Source: Methylomonas sp. LL1 | GTDB lineage: Bacteria; Pseudomonadota; Gammaproteobacteria; Methylococcales; Methylomonadaceae | Reading direction: 5' to 3' | DNA length: 64,000 nt | Assembly: GCF_015711015.1 (NCBI RefSeq) | Contig: NZ_CP064653.1 | Span: forward strand, 868,001 to 932,000 | In this document: piece after piece, positions 1 to 9,400 of the stretch | Layout of the letters: every line of letters starts with the position of its first letter | Position numbering within the stretch: position 1 is the stretch's first letter | Made by a program: the position numbers and the translations under genes | The notes under the pieces: generated by a model | Seen by the model: the letters and a program-made list of their open reading frames with translations, nothing else | Database searches by the model: none | Told to the model about the DNA's origin: nothing

Positions 1-279
1 TTCGTCATCGCCGAACAACAATTTCTGAGTATTCGGCCGGCCGAGATCAGTCAACAAATCAGTCAATTACAACGGCAACAAGGTCGCTTTTTTGCCGTTG
101 CCGATGCGCCGACTACGTTGATACGCATTGATCTGCCACAGTTTCGGCATAGCGTCGAGTTTTATGCCTTGGATTTAATGGCGGGGCGATTCCCGGAAAT
201 CGAACCTTTGCAAAATTTGTTGTCGGTACAGACGCGCTTGCAGGCGCTGATGGATGCCGCCATTGGTAAGCCGCAGTAA
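1..279 (+). CDS. C-terminal fragment of an unidentified protein
   Basis: Frame 1 is open from the first base to the TAA at 277-279 and encodes the last 92 residues of a protein whose start lies outside the window. The visible part is rich in Gln and Leu, has no membrane segment, no signal and no motif I recognise. Its stop lies 3 nt from the end of the convergent radA, so the two genes meet tail to tail with no room for a terminator. I cannot name the family. The real reading frame is supported by the uninterrupted frame and by the abrupt change of coding strand at the stop. Confidence 0.6.
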   Translation, partial: FVIAEQQFLSIRPAEISQQISQLQRQQGRFFAVADAPTTLIRIDLPQFRHSVEFYALDLMAGRFPEIEPLQNLLSVQTRLQALMDAAIGKPQ

Positions 280-282
280 AAA

Positions 283-1650
283 TTATAAATCGGATAAAAC
301 CGCCAGCGCTTCCTGGATATTGCTGACCGCGTGAATCTCCAGGTTTTTGATGACTTCCTTAGGCTTGTTGGCTTTAGGAATAATGGCCCGCTTGAAGCCA
401 TGTTTGGCGGCTTCATTGAGGCGGGCATGGCCGTTGGCGACCGGGCGGATTTCGCCGTTCAGGCCCACCTCGCCGAAAAACACCGTATCGTAAGGGATGA
501 TGCGGTCGCGCAGGCTGGAAACCACGCCGACCATGATCGCCAGGTCGGTGCTGGTCTCCGACACCTTGATGCCGCCGACCACGTTGGTATAAATCTCGTC
601 GTTGCCGGTGAATATGCCGCCGTGGCGCGACAGCACCGCCAACAGCATCGCCAGCCGGTTTTGATCCAGCCCCACCGCCAGGCGGCGCGGATTGCCGTAT
701 TGGCTTTCGGTGACCAGGGCCTGTATCTCGACCAGCAACGGCCTTGTGCCTTCCCACAACACCGTCACCACGCTGCCCGGCGAGGGTTTTTCGGCCCGCG
801 ACAAGAACATCGCCGACGGGTTCTTCACTTCCTTTAGCCCCGTGCTTTCCATCGCGAAGAAGCCCAATTCGCCGACGCTGCCGAAGCGGTTCTTGTCGGC
901 GCGCAGCACCCGGAAACGCGAATCGTCGGTCGACGACAAAACAACCTGGGCATCGACGATGTGGCTCAAGGTCATCGGCCCCGCCAGCGATTGATCCTTG
1001 GTGACGTGGCCGACCATGAAAAAAGACACGCCGCTACGCTTGGCGTATTGGGTCAGGTAGCTGGCGGATTCGCGTACCTGCGAAACCGAGCCGGGCGCGG
1101 AATCGGAGTCGGCGGTGTACATGACCTGGATCGAATCGATGATCACCACCCGTGGCTTCTCTTCGTCCAGTACCTGGCAAATCTGCTGCACCGAGGTTTC
1201 CGCCAGCATCTTAATGCCGGCGGTTTTCAGGCCGAGCCGGTGAGCGCGTTCGGCGATTTGTTGCAGGGATTCTTCGCCCGATACATACAATACCGGCAAC
1301 TGCCCGCCGATATGGGCGATGGCTTGCAGTAGTATCGTGCTCTTGCCGGCACCCGGTGCGCCGCCGATCAACACCACGCTGCCGGTGACGATGCCGCCGC
1401 CCAATACCCGGTCGAATTCGGCCAGTCCGGTGGAGATGCGTTCTGCCTGGGCGAGGTTGACCTCGGACAACAAGTGTACTTCGCTACGAGCGCCGGCGTA
1501 ACCGCTGTTGTCGCGTCCGGGCTTGGCGTTGCCCAGCCTGACTTCCTTGATGGTATTCCATTCGCCGCACTGGTTGCATTGCCCCGACCAGCCGGGATAA
1601 TCGGCGCCGCATTCGGTGCAGACATAAGCTGATTTTTGCTTTTTAGCCAT
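283..1650 (-). CDS. radA: DNA repair protein RadA (Sms)
   Basis: RadA is a RecA-like ATPase that promotes branch migration of recombination intermediates in the cytoplasm. The 455 residues match the family length. The N-terminus has a four-cysteine zinc finger (CTEC ... CNQC, residues about 11-29), followed by a RecA-type core with Walker A GGAPGAGKST near residue 96 and the RadA signature KNRFG near residue 253. The C-terminal third is the Lon-protease-like domain typical of the family (VGLNGEIRPV region). The nearest upstream genes on this strand are a toxin-antitoxin pair ending 21 nt before the RadA start, so RadA may be partly co-transcribed with them. Nothing is truncated. Confidence 0.97.
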   Translation of the reverse strand: MAKKQKSAYVCTECGADYPGWSGQCNQCGEWNTIKEVRLGNAKPGRDNSGYAGARSEVHLLSEVNLAQAERISTGLAEFDRVLGGGIVTGSVVLIGGAPGAGKSTILLQAIAHIGGQLPVLYVSGEESLQQIAERAHRLGLKTAGIKMLAETSVQQICQVLDEEKPRVVIIDSIQVMYTADSDSAPGSVSQVRESASYLTQYAKRSGVSFFMVGHVTKDQSLAGPMTLSHIVDAQVVLSSTDDSRFRVLRADKNRFGSVGELGFFAMESTGLKEVKNPSAMFLSRAEKPSPGSVVTVLWEGTRPLLVEIQALVTESQYGNPRRLAVGLDQNRLAMLLAVLSRHGGIFTGNDEIYTNVVGGIKVSETSTDLAIMVGVVSSLRDRIIPYDTVFFGEVGLNGEIRPVANGHARLNEAAKHGFKRAIIPKANKPKEVIKNLEIHAVSNIQEALAVLSDL

Positions 1651-1671
1651 CTTAAGGGTGTTGGGGTGGAA

Positions 1672-2028
1672 TTAATGGTTTAGCCACAGACGCTCGAAAT
1701 CGTAGGACAATTGCTTATGATGCCTGATGGCGAGCAGATAAACGGCATCCGCCGGTAAATACAGTAGTAAATATTCTTCGAGCAAATATTCGCGGATGGA
1801 CGATAGGCCCACTGTCAGTCTCTCGGTATGTACCCGCGCTTCAACCGATTCGCAGGGGTGCCGGGAGAAAGCGCGGCCCATCTCCGGGTAGCGTTCGAGA
1901 TTGGGAATGACGGACTGGTCGAGTTCGTCCAGTAAGCGGTCGAAACTGTGCGGGAAATCGGTACCGGCCCAGTAGTCTTCGATGCTTTGCAGGTTGGCCG
2001 AGAAGTTGTCGGTTATCCGAACCCGCAT
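1672..2028 (-). CDS. ParE/RelE-family toxin of a type II toxin-antitoxin pair
   Basis: A 118-residue protein with the ParE/RelE fold pattern: an N-terminal helix (residues about 10-50), then a beta-rich C-terminal half ending in LAIRHHKQLSYDFERLW, a typical ParE/RelE tail with basic and aromatic residues. Family members inhibit gyrase (ParE) or cleave mRNA (RelE); the sequence alone does not tell which applies. It starts 3 nt after the antitoxin stop, the usual antitoxin-first order with translational coupling. The assignment rests on the tail motif, the size and the partner gene. Confidence 0.8.
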   Translation of the reverse strand: MRVRITDNFSANLQSIEDYWAGTDFPHSFDRLLDELDQSVIPNLERYPEMGRAFSRHPCESVEARVHTERLTVGLSSIREYLLEEYLLLYLPADAVYLLAIRHHKQLSYDFERLWLNH

Positions 2029-2031
2029 ACG

Positions 2032-2334
2032 CTATAGGCTACCTGATTTAGAGCGACGCTGTCTGAGTTCGCTCAATGCCTCGCGGGCATCGCGATGCCG
2101 GCCGGCTTCGACATCAGCTAGGCCTTTGTCGATTTCATTCAGCAACGATAAGTGGATGTGCGCGCGTTCAAGCTGGTGATAATGATCTAGCCTATCTGCC
2201 GCGATGAGTGCGGCGACGCCTTCGCCGTTTTTGGTGATGATTTTTTCCTTGCCGGCCTGAACCTCGGCGACTAAGGCGGACAGGTGGGTGCGAGCCTCGG
2301 AAAAAGGAACAATATCGGCTGCAGAGATGCTCAT
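2032..2334 (-). CDS. Phd/YefM-family antitoxin
   Basis: About 100 residues. The N-terminus (PFSEARTHLSALVAEV, then KIITKNGEGVAALIAADR) is the Phd/YefM DNA-binding fold, which usually represses its own operon; the variable C-terminal half would wrap the toxin. I chose the ATG at 2334 because a GGAG lies 5 nt upstream of it; an earlier in-frame ATG at 2364 (MGKKS...) lacks a comparable ribosome binding site. It precedes the ParE-like toxin by 3 nt. The pair sits between radA and alr, a likely accessory insertion among housekeeping genes. Confidence 0.82.
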   Translation of the reverse strand: MSISAADIVPFSEARTHLSALVAEVQAGKEKIITKNGEGVAALIAADRLDHYHQLERAHIHLSLLNEIDKGLADVEAGRHRDAREALSELRQRRSKSGSL

Positions 2335-2388
2335 GAGGACTCCAAGGATACTTTTTTTGCCCAAAATTTAGCTCAATATAACAGCTTG

Positions 2389-3546
2389 TTACCGCGCTTG
2401 TATACCGTCCGCCGCGACTTGCTCGACGATCTGCACCCGCTGGGTAATCCCGCACAACAGGGTGTAAGGAATGGTGTCGGCATGGCGGGCGATTTCCTCC
2501 ACCGGTAGGCCGCCGCCCCATAAGATGACCGGATCGCCCGGCTGGGCGTTGGGCTGGCTGTTTAAATCCACGGTGATCATATCCATCGACACCCGGCCGA
2601 TCAGCGGCACCCGTTGGCCATTGACCAGCACCGGCGCGCCGGATCGGGTATGGCGGTGGTAACCGTCGCCGTAGCCTATCGAAACCACGCCCAGCCGGGT
2701 ATCGGTTTGGCATTGCCAGGTGCCACTGTAGCCTACGGTTTCGCCGGCGGCGACATGTTTCACCGAGATCAATCTCGAATGCAGGCTCATCACCGGTTTC
2801 AAGCCGAAATCGGCGCCGGTCTTGCCGGCGAACGGCGAGCAACCATACAGCATCAAGCCCGGACGCACCCAATCGTTGTTTTTTTCCTGGGTCTGGCCGC
2901 TCGGCTCCGCTCGGGACTCGATCCGAGCGGAGCCGAGCGGCCAGCCGATGATGCCGGCCGAGTTGGCGATGCTGCGTTCGCCGGGATAGTCTCGTACCGC
3001 GTCGTTGAACAATTCGATCTGGCGGCGGGTCTTGTCGTCGAGCAAGTCGTCGGCATTGGCGAAATGAGTGATCAGTCTGATCGGCTGTTTGACGATGGCG
3101 CACTTTGCCAGTTGTTGGTAGGCTGTATTGAAATCGCTACCCTTGAAACCCAGCCGGTTCATGCCGGTGTCCATCTTCAACCATACCGATAACGCCAATG
3201 GCTCGCCATTTTGCTGTTGCAGAATGTCGATTTGCTGGTGGGTGTGAATCACCGCTTCCAGTTGATGCTGAAGCATCAGCAGCAATTCATCCACGCAAAC
3301 AAAGCCTTGCAGCACGGTGATGGGCTGGGTGAAACCGGCTTTCCGCAGGCGCACGCCTTCGTCGACGCGCGCCACGGCAAGACCGTTCGCCTGATCCAGA
3401 GCTCGAGCGACACGGGTGATACCATGACCATAGGCATTGGCCTTAATCACCGCCATGATTTTATTGTTGGGAGCGTAGCGCTTTACCTGGGCCAGATTAT
3501 GCCGCACCGCCTCCAGATCCAGATGCGCGTAAGCAGCGGGCGTCAT
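2389..3546 (-). CDS. alr: alanine racemase
   Basis: PLP-dependent interconversion of L- and D-alanine for peptidoglycan synthesis. The PLP lysine is K35 in AVIKANAYGHG; the second catalytic base is expected at the Tyr of GYSGTW in the C-terminal beta domain. At 385 residues it is longer than the usual length of about 355-365. The excess lies in one place: between IIGWP and NDWVRPG, where relatives have only a few residues, about 17 extra residues are encoded by a near-perfect palindrome (2893-2944). The frame stays open through it. The ATG overlaps the dnaB stop by 4 nt (ATGA), so the two are translationally coupled, dnaB first. Confidence 0.96.
   Translation of the reverse strand: MTPAAYAHLDLEAVRHNLAQVKRYAPNNKIMAVIKANAYGHGITRVARALDQANGLAVARVDEGVRLRKAGFTQPITVLQGFVCVDELLLMLQHQLEAVIHTHQQIDILQQQNGEPLALSVWLKMDTGMNRLGFKGSDFNTAYQQLAKCAIVKQPIRLITHFANADDLLDDKTRRQIELFNDAVRDYPGERSIANSAGIIGWPLGSARIESRAEPSGQTQEKNNDWVRPGLMLYGCSPFAGKTGADFGLKPVMSLHSRLISVKHVAAGETVGYSGTWQCQTDTRLGVVSIGYGDGYHRHTRSGAPVLVNGQRVPLIGRVSMDMITVDLNSQPNAQPGDPVILWGGGLPVEEIARHADTIPYTLLCGITQRVQIVEQVAADGIQAR
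2893..2944. repeat. 52-nt perfect palindrome inside the alr coding region
   Basis: Two 22-nt arms (2893-2914 and 2923-2944) are exact reverse complements around the 8-nt loop GACTCGAT. The arms are built from CCGAGCGGAGCCGAGCGG-type sequence, which resembles the GCTGAGCGGAGCCGAAGC hairpin in the intergenic repeat at 12764-12937. In alr it adds an in-frame loop rich in Gly, Ser, Arg and Glu. This is what insertion of a small REP-like palindromic element into a surface loop would look like. Confidence 0.88.
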
Positions 3547-4937
3547 TCGTAATCCTCGCTACCGGTGTAGACGCCGGCGAAATTCTCGAAGCGGGTGTAT
3601 TGGCCGAGGAAGGTCAACCGTACCGTGCCTAGCGGGCCGTTACGCTGCTTGCCGATGATGACCTCGGCGATGCCCTTGTCCGGGCTATCCTCGTTATAGA
3701 CCTCGTCGCGGTAGACGAAGATGATCAAATCGGCGTCCTGTTCGATCGCGCCGGATTCGCGCAAGTCAGACATTACGGGGCGTTTGTTGGGGCGCTGCTC
3801 CAGATTACGGTTGAGCTGAGACAGGGCGATGACCGGCACATTCAATTCCTTCGCCAGCGCCTTCAGGCCTCGGGAAATATCGGAAATCTGTTGCACGCGG
3901 TTGTCGCCGCTGGAAGGCGACTGCATCAATTGCAGATAATCGAGCACGATCAAACCCAACTGGCCGTGCTCGCGGGTCAGGCGTCGGGCGCGGGAGCGGA
4001 CTTCGGTCGGGGTCAGGGCAGGGGTGTCGTCGATGAACAGCTTGGTCTCGGCCAGCAGGTTGATCGCCGAGGTCAAGCGCGGCCAGTCGTCATCGTCCAG
4101 CTTGCCGGTCCGTACCTTGTGCTGGTCGATACGGCCCAGCGACGACATCATCCGCATTGCCAAGGCCTCGCCAGGCATCTCCATACTGAATACAGCCACC
4201 GGCATGCCGCTTTTCAAGGCCACGTTCTCGGCCATGTTCATGGCGATGGTGGTCTTGCCCATCGACGGCCTACCGGCGACGATGATCAAGTCGGATGGTT
4301 GCAGGCCGGAGGTTTTTTCGTCGAGATCGGTGAAGCCGGTGCTGGCGCCGGTAATGTCGCCTTCCTGTTCATACAGCATTTCGATCTTGTCGACGGCCTT
4401 GGCCAACAGCGACTTGATCGAGTTGAAACCACCCTGGCCGCGTTGGCGCTGCTCGGCGATTTCAAATACCCGGCGCTCGGCGTTTTCCAGCAAGTCGGCG
4501 GTTTCGCGGCCCTCGGTGCTGAAGGCTGAATCGGAAATCTCGGTGCCGACGTGTATTAATTGCCGCAGTACGGAGCGGTCACGGACGATGTTGGCATAGG
4601 CGACGATGTTGGCGGCGCTGGGAGTATCCTTGGCCAGCATGCCCAGATAAGCCAAGCCGCCGACGCTTTGCAGCTCGCCGGTGCCTTCCAGTACTTCGGA
4701 CAAGGTCACCACATCGAACGGGTCCTGTTTTTCGGCCAGTTGGGCGATGGAGCGGAAAATCAGTTGATGGTCGCGGCGGTAAAAATCGGTTTCAATGACT
4801 TTGTCGGCCACCGAATCCCAAGTCTGATTGTCCAGCATCAAACCGCCCAGCACCGATTGCTCGGCCTGGATGGAATGTGGTGGTACTTTCAGGGATTCGA
4901 CAGCGTAATCGGGAGCGAAATAATAGTCTTCGGACAT
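3543..4937 (-). CDS. dnaB: replicative DNA helicase DnaB
   Basis: Hexameric 5'-3' helicase at the replication fork. The 464 residues show the N-terminal all-alpha domain (about 15-120, starting PPHSIQAEQSVLGGLM), a linker, and the RecA-like domain with Walker A GRPSMGKTT near residue 225, Walker B LIVLDYLQLM, and the C-terminal QRNGPLGTVRL stretch. No intein interrupts it. It overlaps alr by 4 nt, giving the dnaB-alr order common in Gammaproteobacteria. A possible promoter lies about 45 nt upstream of the start. Confidence 0.97.
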   Translation of the reverse strand: MSEDYYFAPDYAVESLKVPPHSIQAEQSVLGGLMLDNQTWDSVADKVIETDFYRRDHQLIFRSIAQLAEKQDPFDVVTLSEVLEGTGELQSVGGLAYLGMLAKDTPSAANIVAYANIVRDRSVLRQLIHVGTEISDSAFSTEGRETADLLENAERRVFEIAEQRQRGQGGFNSIKSLLAKAVDKIEMLYEQEGDITGASTGFTDLDEKTSGLQPSDLIIVAGRPSMGKTTIAMNMAENVALKSGMPVAVFSMEMPGEALAMRMMSSLGRIDQHKVRTGKLDDDDWPRLTSAINLLAETKLFIDDTPALTPTEVRSRARRLTREHGQLGLIVLDYLQLMQSPSSGDNRVQQISDISRGLKALAKELNVPVIALSQLNRNLEQRPNKRPVMSDLRESGAIEQDADLIIFVYRDEVYNEDSPDKGIAEVIIGKQRNGPLGTVRLTFLGQYTRFENFAGVYTGSEDYE

Positions 4938-4978
4938 CGGCGGCTTAATTAAAAGCGGTGGTTATTGGCAGACTTCCA

Positions 4979-5007
4979 ATTATACCGCATCGGATTAAGA
5001 GATTTTT
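4979..5007 (-). promoter_or_regulatory. candidate promoter for dnaB
   Basis: On the minus strand a consensus TATAAT -10 box covers 4984-4979, about 45 nt upstream of the dnaB ATG. At 17-nt spacing the -35 position (5007-5002) reads AAAAAT, a poor match, so this rests on the -10 box and its location only. Confidence 0.3.
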
Positions 5008-5029
5008 AATGCCTACACAGCCCGATGTA

Positions 5030-6253
5030 CTAGCCGCGCGCCAAGCGGTAATAAAGCTCGGCGTGTTGGGTCAGCTTGTCGACCACCGTGGCATCCAGTT
5101 CGCCTAGCGATACCCGATGCTGCAAGTCGTCCAGAATGTCTTGTAATGCCATGCTTTCCCGGTACGGCCGAGCTTGCGCCAGAGCCTGAAAAATATCGGC
5201 GACGCTGATGATGCGGCATTCCAGGTCTTGCGATAAGCCGCTGGTTTTAAAAGGATAGCCTTCGCCCCGTAGGTTTTCGTGGTGAAAACCGGCCCAGACC
5301 GGAATGTTGGTGTGGGCGAATACCCGTTGCAGGATGCGGAAGGTGTCGTAACTGTGCCGTTGCATACTGGCTCTTTCATCGGCTGTCAGCCGTCCCGGTT
5401 TTTCGATGATGTCTTCGGATACCCGCAATTTGCCGATGTCGTGCAATAGACCGGCAATCTCGACTTGTTCCAGTTCCCGTCCGCTAATATTGAATTCCCG
5501 CGCCAGTTGTCTGGCCACCAACGCTACCCGCTCCGAATGCTGTTCGGTATAAGGGCTCTTGGCATCGACCACCCGTGAAAACAAATGCGCAACTTCGCGC
5601 TGGGTGGGGTAATCCAGCGCGATCAGCGGGACTTTTTTGCCCAGCGTGCGTAAATCTTCATCCAGATAATCCGGATCCATGGCCAGCCAAAATGCCTGAC
5701 TCTTGGCAATCCTGGAAAACGCATCCAGTAATTCGGGGGCGAATAAAGTGCCGGATAAGCCTTGTAGCCGGATCACGATGCTTGGGGACGCGGTTAATAT
5801 TTGTTCGCTGTTCAGATAGGGCACTTGTAATACATCGATGCGATCGGCCAGAAACAGCAGATTCGCGCGCAAGCGGGTGCGTTGATCCAGGGGCAATTGC
5901 AGCAACCGTTCCCAGCGGGTGTGGTGATAGCGGATTTCGGTCGCCAGATGTGCCAGCGGCGGACAGGCGGATAAATACTCGGCGCCGCGTTCGGCATGCG
6001 CTTCGGCACCCTCCCATTCCAGGGTTTCGGTGAGCTGGCGGTGTTCGCGAATTTTCGCCACCCCGCAATCGTGCAGCATGCCGGCATGCAGTAGGCTTAA
6101 GCGCTCGCTGTCGGGCCAATTCAATTCCTCGGCAATGTGATAGGCCATCATCGCCACCCGTTTGCCGTGCTTAACCTCGTCAATGCCCACCAGATCCAGC
6201 GAGCAACTCAAGGCAGTGATGGCGCTGTGCAAATCGATGTCGGGTTGATCCAT
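5030..6253 (-). CDS. tandem-HD / HD-GYP domain protein, probable c-di-GMP phosphodiesterase
   Basis: About 407 residues with two HD-type domains. The first (roughly residues 10-190) has H, LLHAGMLHDCG, a later His, an HH pair and LADRID, the HD-GYP metal-ligand pattern, but no GYP motif. The second (roughly 215-390) has LLHDIGK, a further His, HHENLRGEGYPF and VADIFQAL..RPYR, a nearly canonical HD-GYP core. HD-GYP proteins hydrolyse c-di-GMP to pGpG or GMP; the second domain could be active. No membrane segment or receiver domain is visible, so it is probably cytosolic. The start at 6253 (MDQPD) is preferred because GGAG lies 9 nt upstream; an ATG at 6268 has no such site. It is divergent from the RND gene. 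Confidence 0.88.
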   Translation of the reverse strand: MDQPDIDLHSAITALSCSLDLVGIDEVKHGKRVAMMAYHIAEELNWPDSERLSLLHAGMLHDCGVAKIREHRQLTETLEWEGAEAHAERGAEYLSACPPLAHLATEIRYHHTRWERLLQLPLDQRTRLRANLLFLADRIDVLQVPYLNSEQILTASPSIVIRLQGLSGTLFAPELLDAFSRIAKSQAFWLAMDPDYLDEDLRTLGKKVPLIALDYPTQREVAHLFSRVVDAKSPYTEQHSERVALVARQLAREFNISGRELEQVEIAGLLHDIGKLRVSEDIIEKPGRLTADERASMQRHSYDTFRILQRVFAHTNIPVWAGFHHENLRGEGYPFKTSGLSQDLECRIISVADIFQALAQARPYRESMALQDILDDLQHRVSLGELDATVVDKLTQHAELYYRLARG

Positions 6254-6421
6254 GCGTGTTAGCTCCATAATCCGAATGAGGTTTGATGCTACCGTAATTG
6301 TTCCGAATCAGCAAAATATCGGTTTTGCGAGACGAGCAAACGGTTTGCATGCAAGCTATCCCTGGACCCGTACTAGTCAGGCAAGGCACAATAGGATTCA
6401 ATTATTGGTTTTCGATACTTC

Positions 6422-9400
6422 ATGCTTGCTACCCTGATCCGCTTTTCCATCCGCTATTCCGGCATCGTCGCCGCGCTCGCCGTGCTGCTTTTGGTTTATG
6501 GCGCTTATCGATTCGCCAGTGCGGGCCTGGACATTTTTCCCGAGTTCTCGCCCAAACGGGTCATCATCCAGACCGAGGCGCCGGGCCTGGCCGCCGAGCA
6601 AGTAGAAGTGCTGGTGACACAAGCGATCGAAACCGCAATTAGACCCTTGATCGGTTTGGAAAGTTTGCGTTCGGAATCGATCCAGGGATTGTCCATCGTT
6701 ACCGCCACCTTCAGCGAAGATAGCGATATTTACCGTAACAGGCAGTTAGTCAGCGAACGGCTGGCCAGTCTGGGACAAAAGCTGCCGGCCGGCATCGGCA
6801 CGCCGGTCGCCGTGCCGCTGTCTTCGTCGTCGTCCACCGTGCTGACCATTGGCTTGAGTTCCGACACTAAATCGCCGATGGAGTTGCGCGGCCTGGTGGA
6901 TTGGACCTTGGTCCCCAGATTACTGGCGGTGCCGGGCGTGGCCGATGTTAACGTGTTCGGCGGCGATGTCCGGCAATTGCAGGTACAGATCAAACCGGAG
7001 GCTTTGCAGCGGTTTAATCTGGCCATTGAGGATGTGGTCAATGCGGCGGCCGGTGCGGCGGAAATCAGCGGTGCCGGGTTTATTGAAAATGCCAATCAGC
7101 GTTTTACCTTGCAAGTCAGCGGTCAGCCGGCCAATCCCAAGCAATTCAAGAGCTTGGTGGTCAAGCACCAAAACGGCGGCGGCATTACGCTGGGCGATGT
7201 CGCCGATATTCGGTACGCGGCCGAACCGCCGATCAGCGCCGCTCAAATCATGGGCAAGCCGGGCATAGTGTTGATGGTTATCGGCCAGTTCGGCGCCAAT
7301 ACCTTGTCGGTGTCGCGCCAGGTGGAAACGGTGTTGGCTGGCTTTGAAACTTTATTCAAGCAACAGGGCGTGGATTTTTATTCGCACTTGTTTCGGCCGG
7401 CCGATTACATCGAAACCTCTGTGCATAATCTGGCCGGGCACTTGTTGTTTGGCGGTTTGTTCGTGGTGCTGATCTTGTATCTGTTTTTGTTCAATTTTCG
7501 CAGCGCCTTTATCGCCGCATTGGCGATTCCGCTGTCATTGATGGCGGCGGTGATCGTACTGTTGGAATTGGGCGTCAATCTGAATATCATGGTGTTGGGC
7601 GGTCTGGCGATTGCGTTGGGCGAAGTGGTGGACGATGCCATCATCGATACCGAGAACATTTTTCGCCGGTTACGGGAAAACCGGCTTAAATCACGGCCGG
7701 ACAGCGTAGCCCAAGTCATTCAGCAGGCTTCGCTGGAGGTGCGCGGTTCGGTGGTCTATGCCAGTTTTATCGTGGCCTTGGTGTTCGTGCCGTTACTGAC
7801 CTTGAGCGGAGTGGCCGGGCGTTTATTCTCGCCGCTGGGCTATTCCTATATTCTGGCGATTTTGATGTCGTTGTTGTTGGCGCTGACCCTGACGCCGGCA
7901 TTATGCCATTTGCTGTTGAATCGCAATATGGCGGAAAAGATGGAACCGCCGTTGATCCGTTGGTTGAAGCCGCGCTATGCCAATCAGCTCAATTGGGTGA
8001 TGCGGCATTTTAAAGCCGTGGTGTCGGTCAGTTTGCTGGTTTGTCTGTTGGGTTTTGTGGCGTTTTTGCGCCTGGAGCATAAATTTCTACCGGAACTGCG
8101 CGAAGGCCATTTCATCGTCCATACCGCCAGCGTACCGGGGACCTCATTACAGGAATCGATTCGGGTCGGCGCTTTGCTGACTGAGCAATTCTTGAACATC
8201 GAAGGCATCGAATCGGTATCGCAATGGGCCGGCAGGGCGGAACGGGGCGCGGACACTTATGGTAGCCATTACAGCGAATACGAAGTGCGGCTGAAGCCGC
8301 TATCCGGCACCGAGCAACAACGGGTATTGGATAGCCTGCGGGAAACGCTGGATGATTTTCCCGGCATCAATTACGAAGCCAATACTTTTTTGATCGAACG
8401 GGTGGACGAAACCATTTCCGGCTACACCGCGCCGGTGGTGGTGAATATTTACGGCAACGACTTGGCCGCGCTGGATGTCAAGGCCCAAGCGGTAGCCAAA
8501 CTGATCGAAACCTTGCCCGGCGCCAGGGATGTGCAAATGCGTTCGCTGCCGGCCACCGCGATGCTGGATGTGCGCTTGAACCTGGAACAGCTTAAGTTTC
8601 GCGGCATCAGCCCGGCCCAGGTCATGGCGGTTTTGCAAACGGCTTACGAAGGCCGCATCGTCGGCAAGAATATACAAGGCAACCGCATTTTCAATGTAGC
8701 GGTGACCTTGCCGGCCGATATGAAAACCCGAGCCGATTCCTTGCAACAACTGGCCCTAAAAAATGCCGATGGTGAACGGGTGTTGTTGGGGCAGGTGGCG
8801 GAAATTCGCCACAGCGAAGGCCGTTACAACATTTTGCATCAAGGCGCGTTGCGGGCGCAAACCGTCACCTGCGACGTCGATCAGCGCGACATGGATGACT
8901 TCATGCGGGAATTGAAAAGCCGTGTGTTGAATGACATCGCATGGAGTAGCGACAGTTACCCCGAATTCATCGGCGCGGCGCTGGAGCAGGCCAAGGCTCG
9001 CGAAGCGTTGATCATGCATTCATTGCTGGCTGGGGCGGGGGTGTTGGTGTTTATTTATATTGCCTTGGGCAGCCTGCGGCACATGGCGTTGACGCTGGTG
9101 AATCTGCCGTTTGCGTTGTTGGGCGGCGTGCTGGCGGTGGTGGTGACCGACGCCGCGTTATCGGTCGGTTCCTTTGTCGGTTTTGTGACCTTGTTCGGGA
9201 TTACGGTGCGTAACTGCATCATGTTGATTTCGCATTATCGGCATCTGATCGAACATGAAGGCCGGGTCTGGTCGCCCGACACCGCTCTACGCGGGGCACA
9301 GGAACGCTTGCCTTCAATTTTGATGACGGCCTTGGTTACTGCGTTGGCGATGTTGCCGGTGGCCTTCGACAGCGACAATCCGGGTCGGGAAATCATGGGA

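Noticed and set aside
2192-3103. A 303-codon minus-strand frame in alr and the antitoxin
   Set aside because: Out-of-frame shadow of alr; Arg/Pro-rich composition typical of a non-coding frame.
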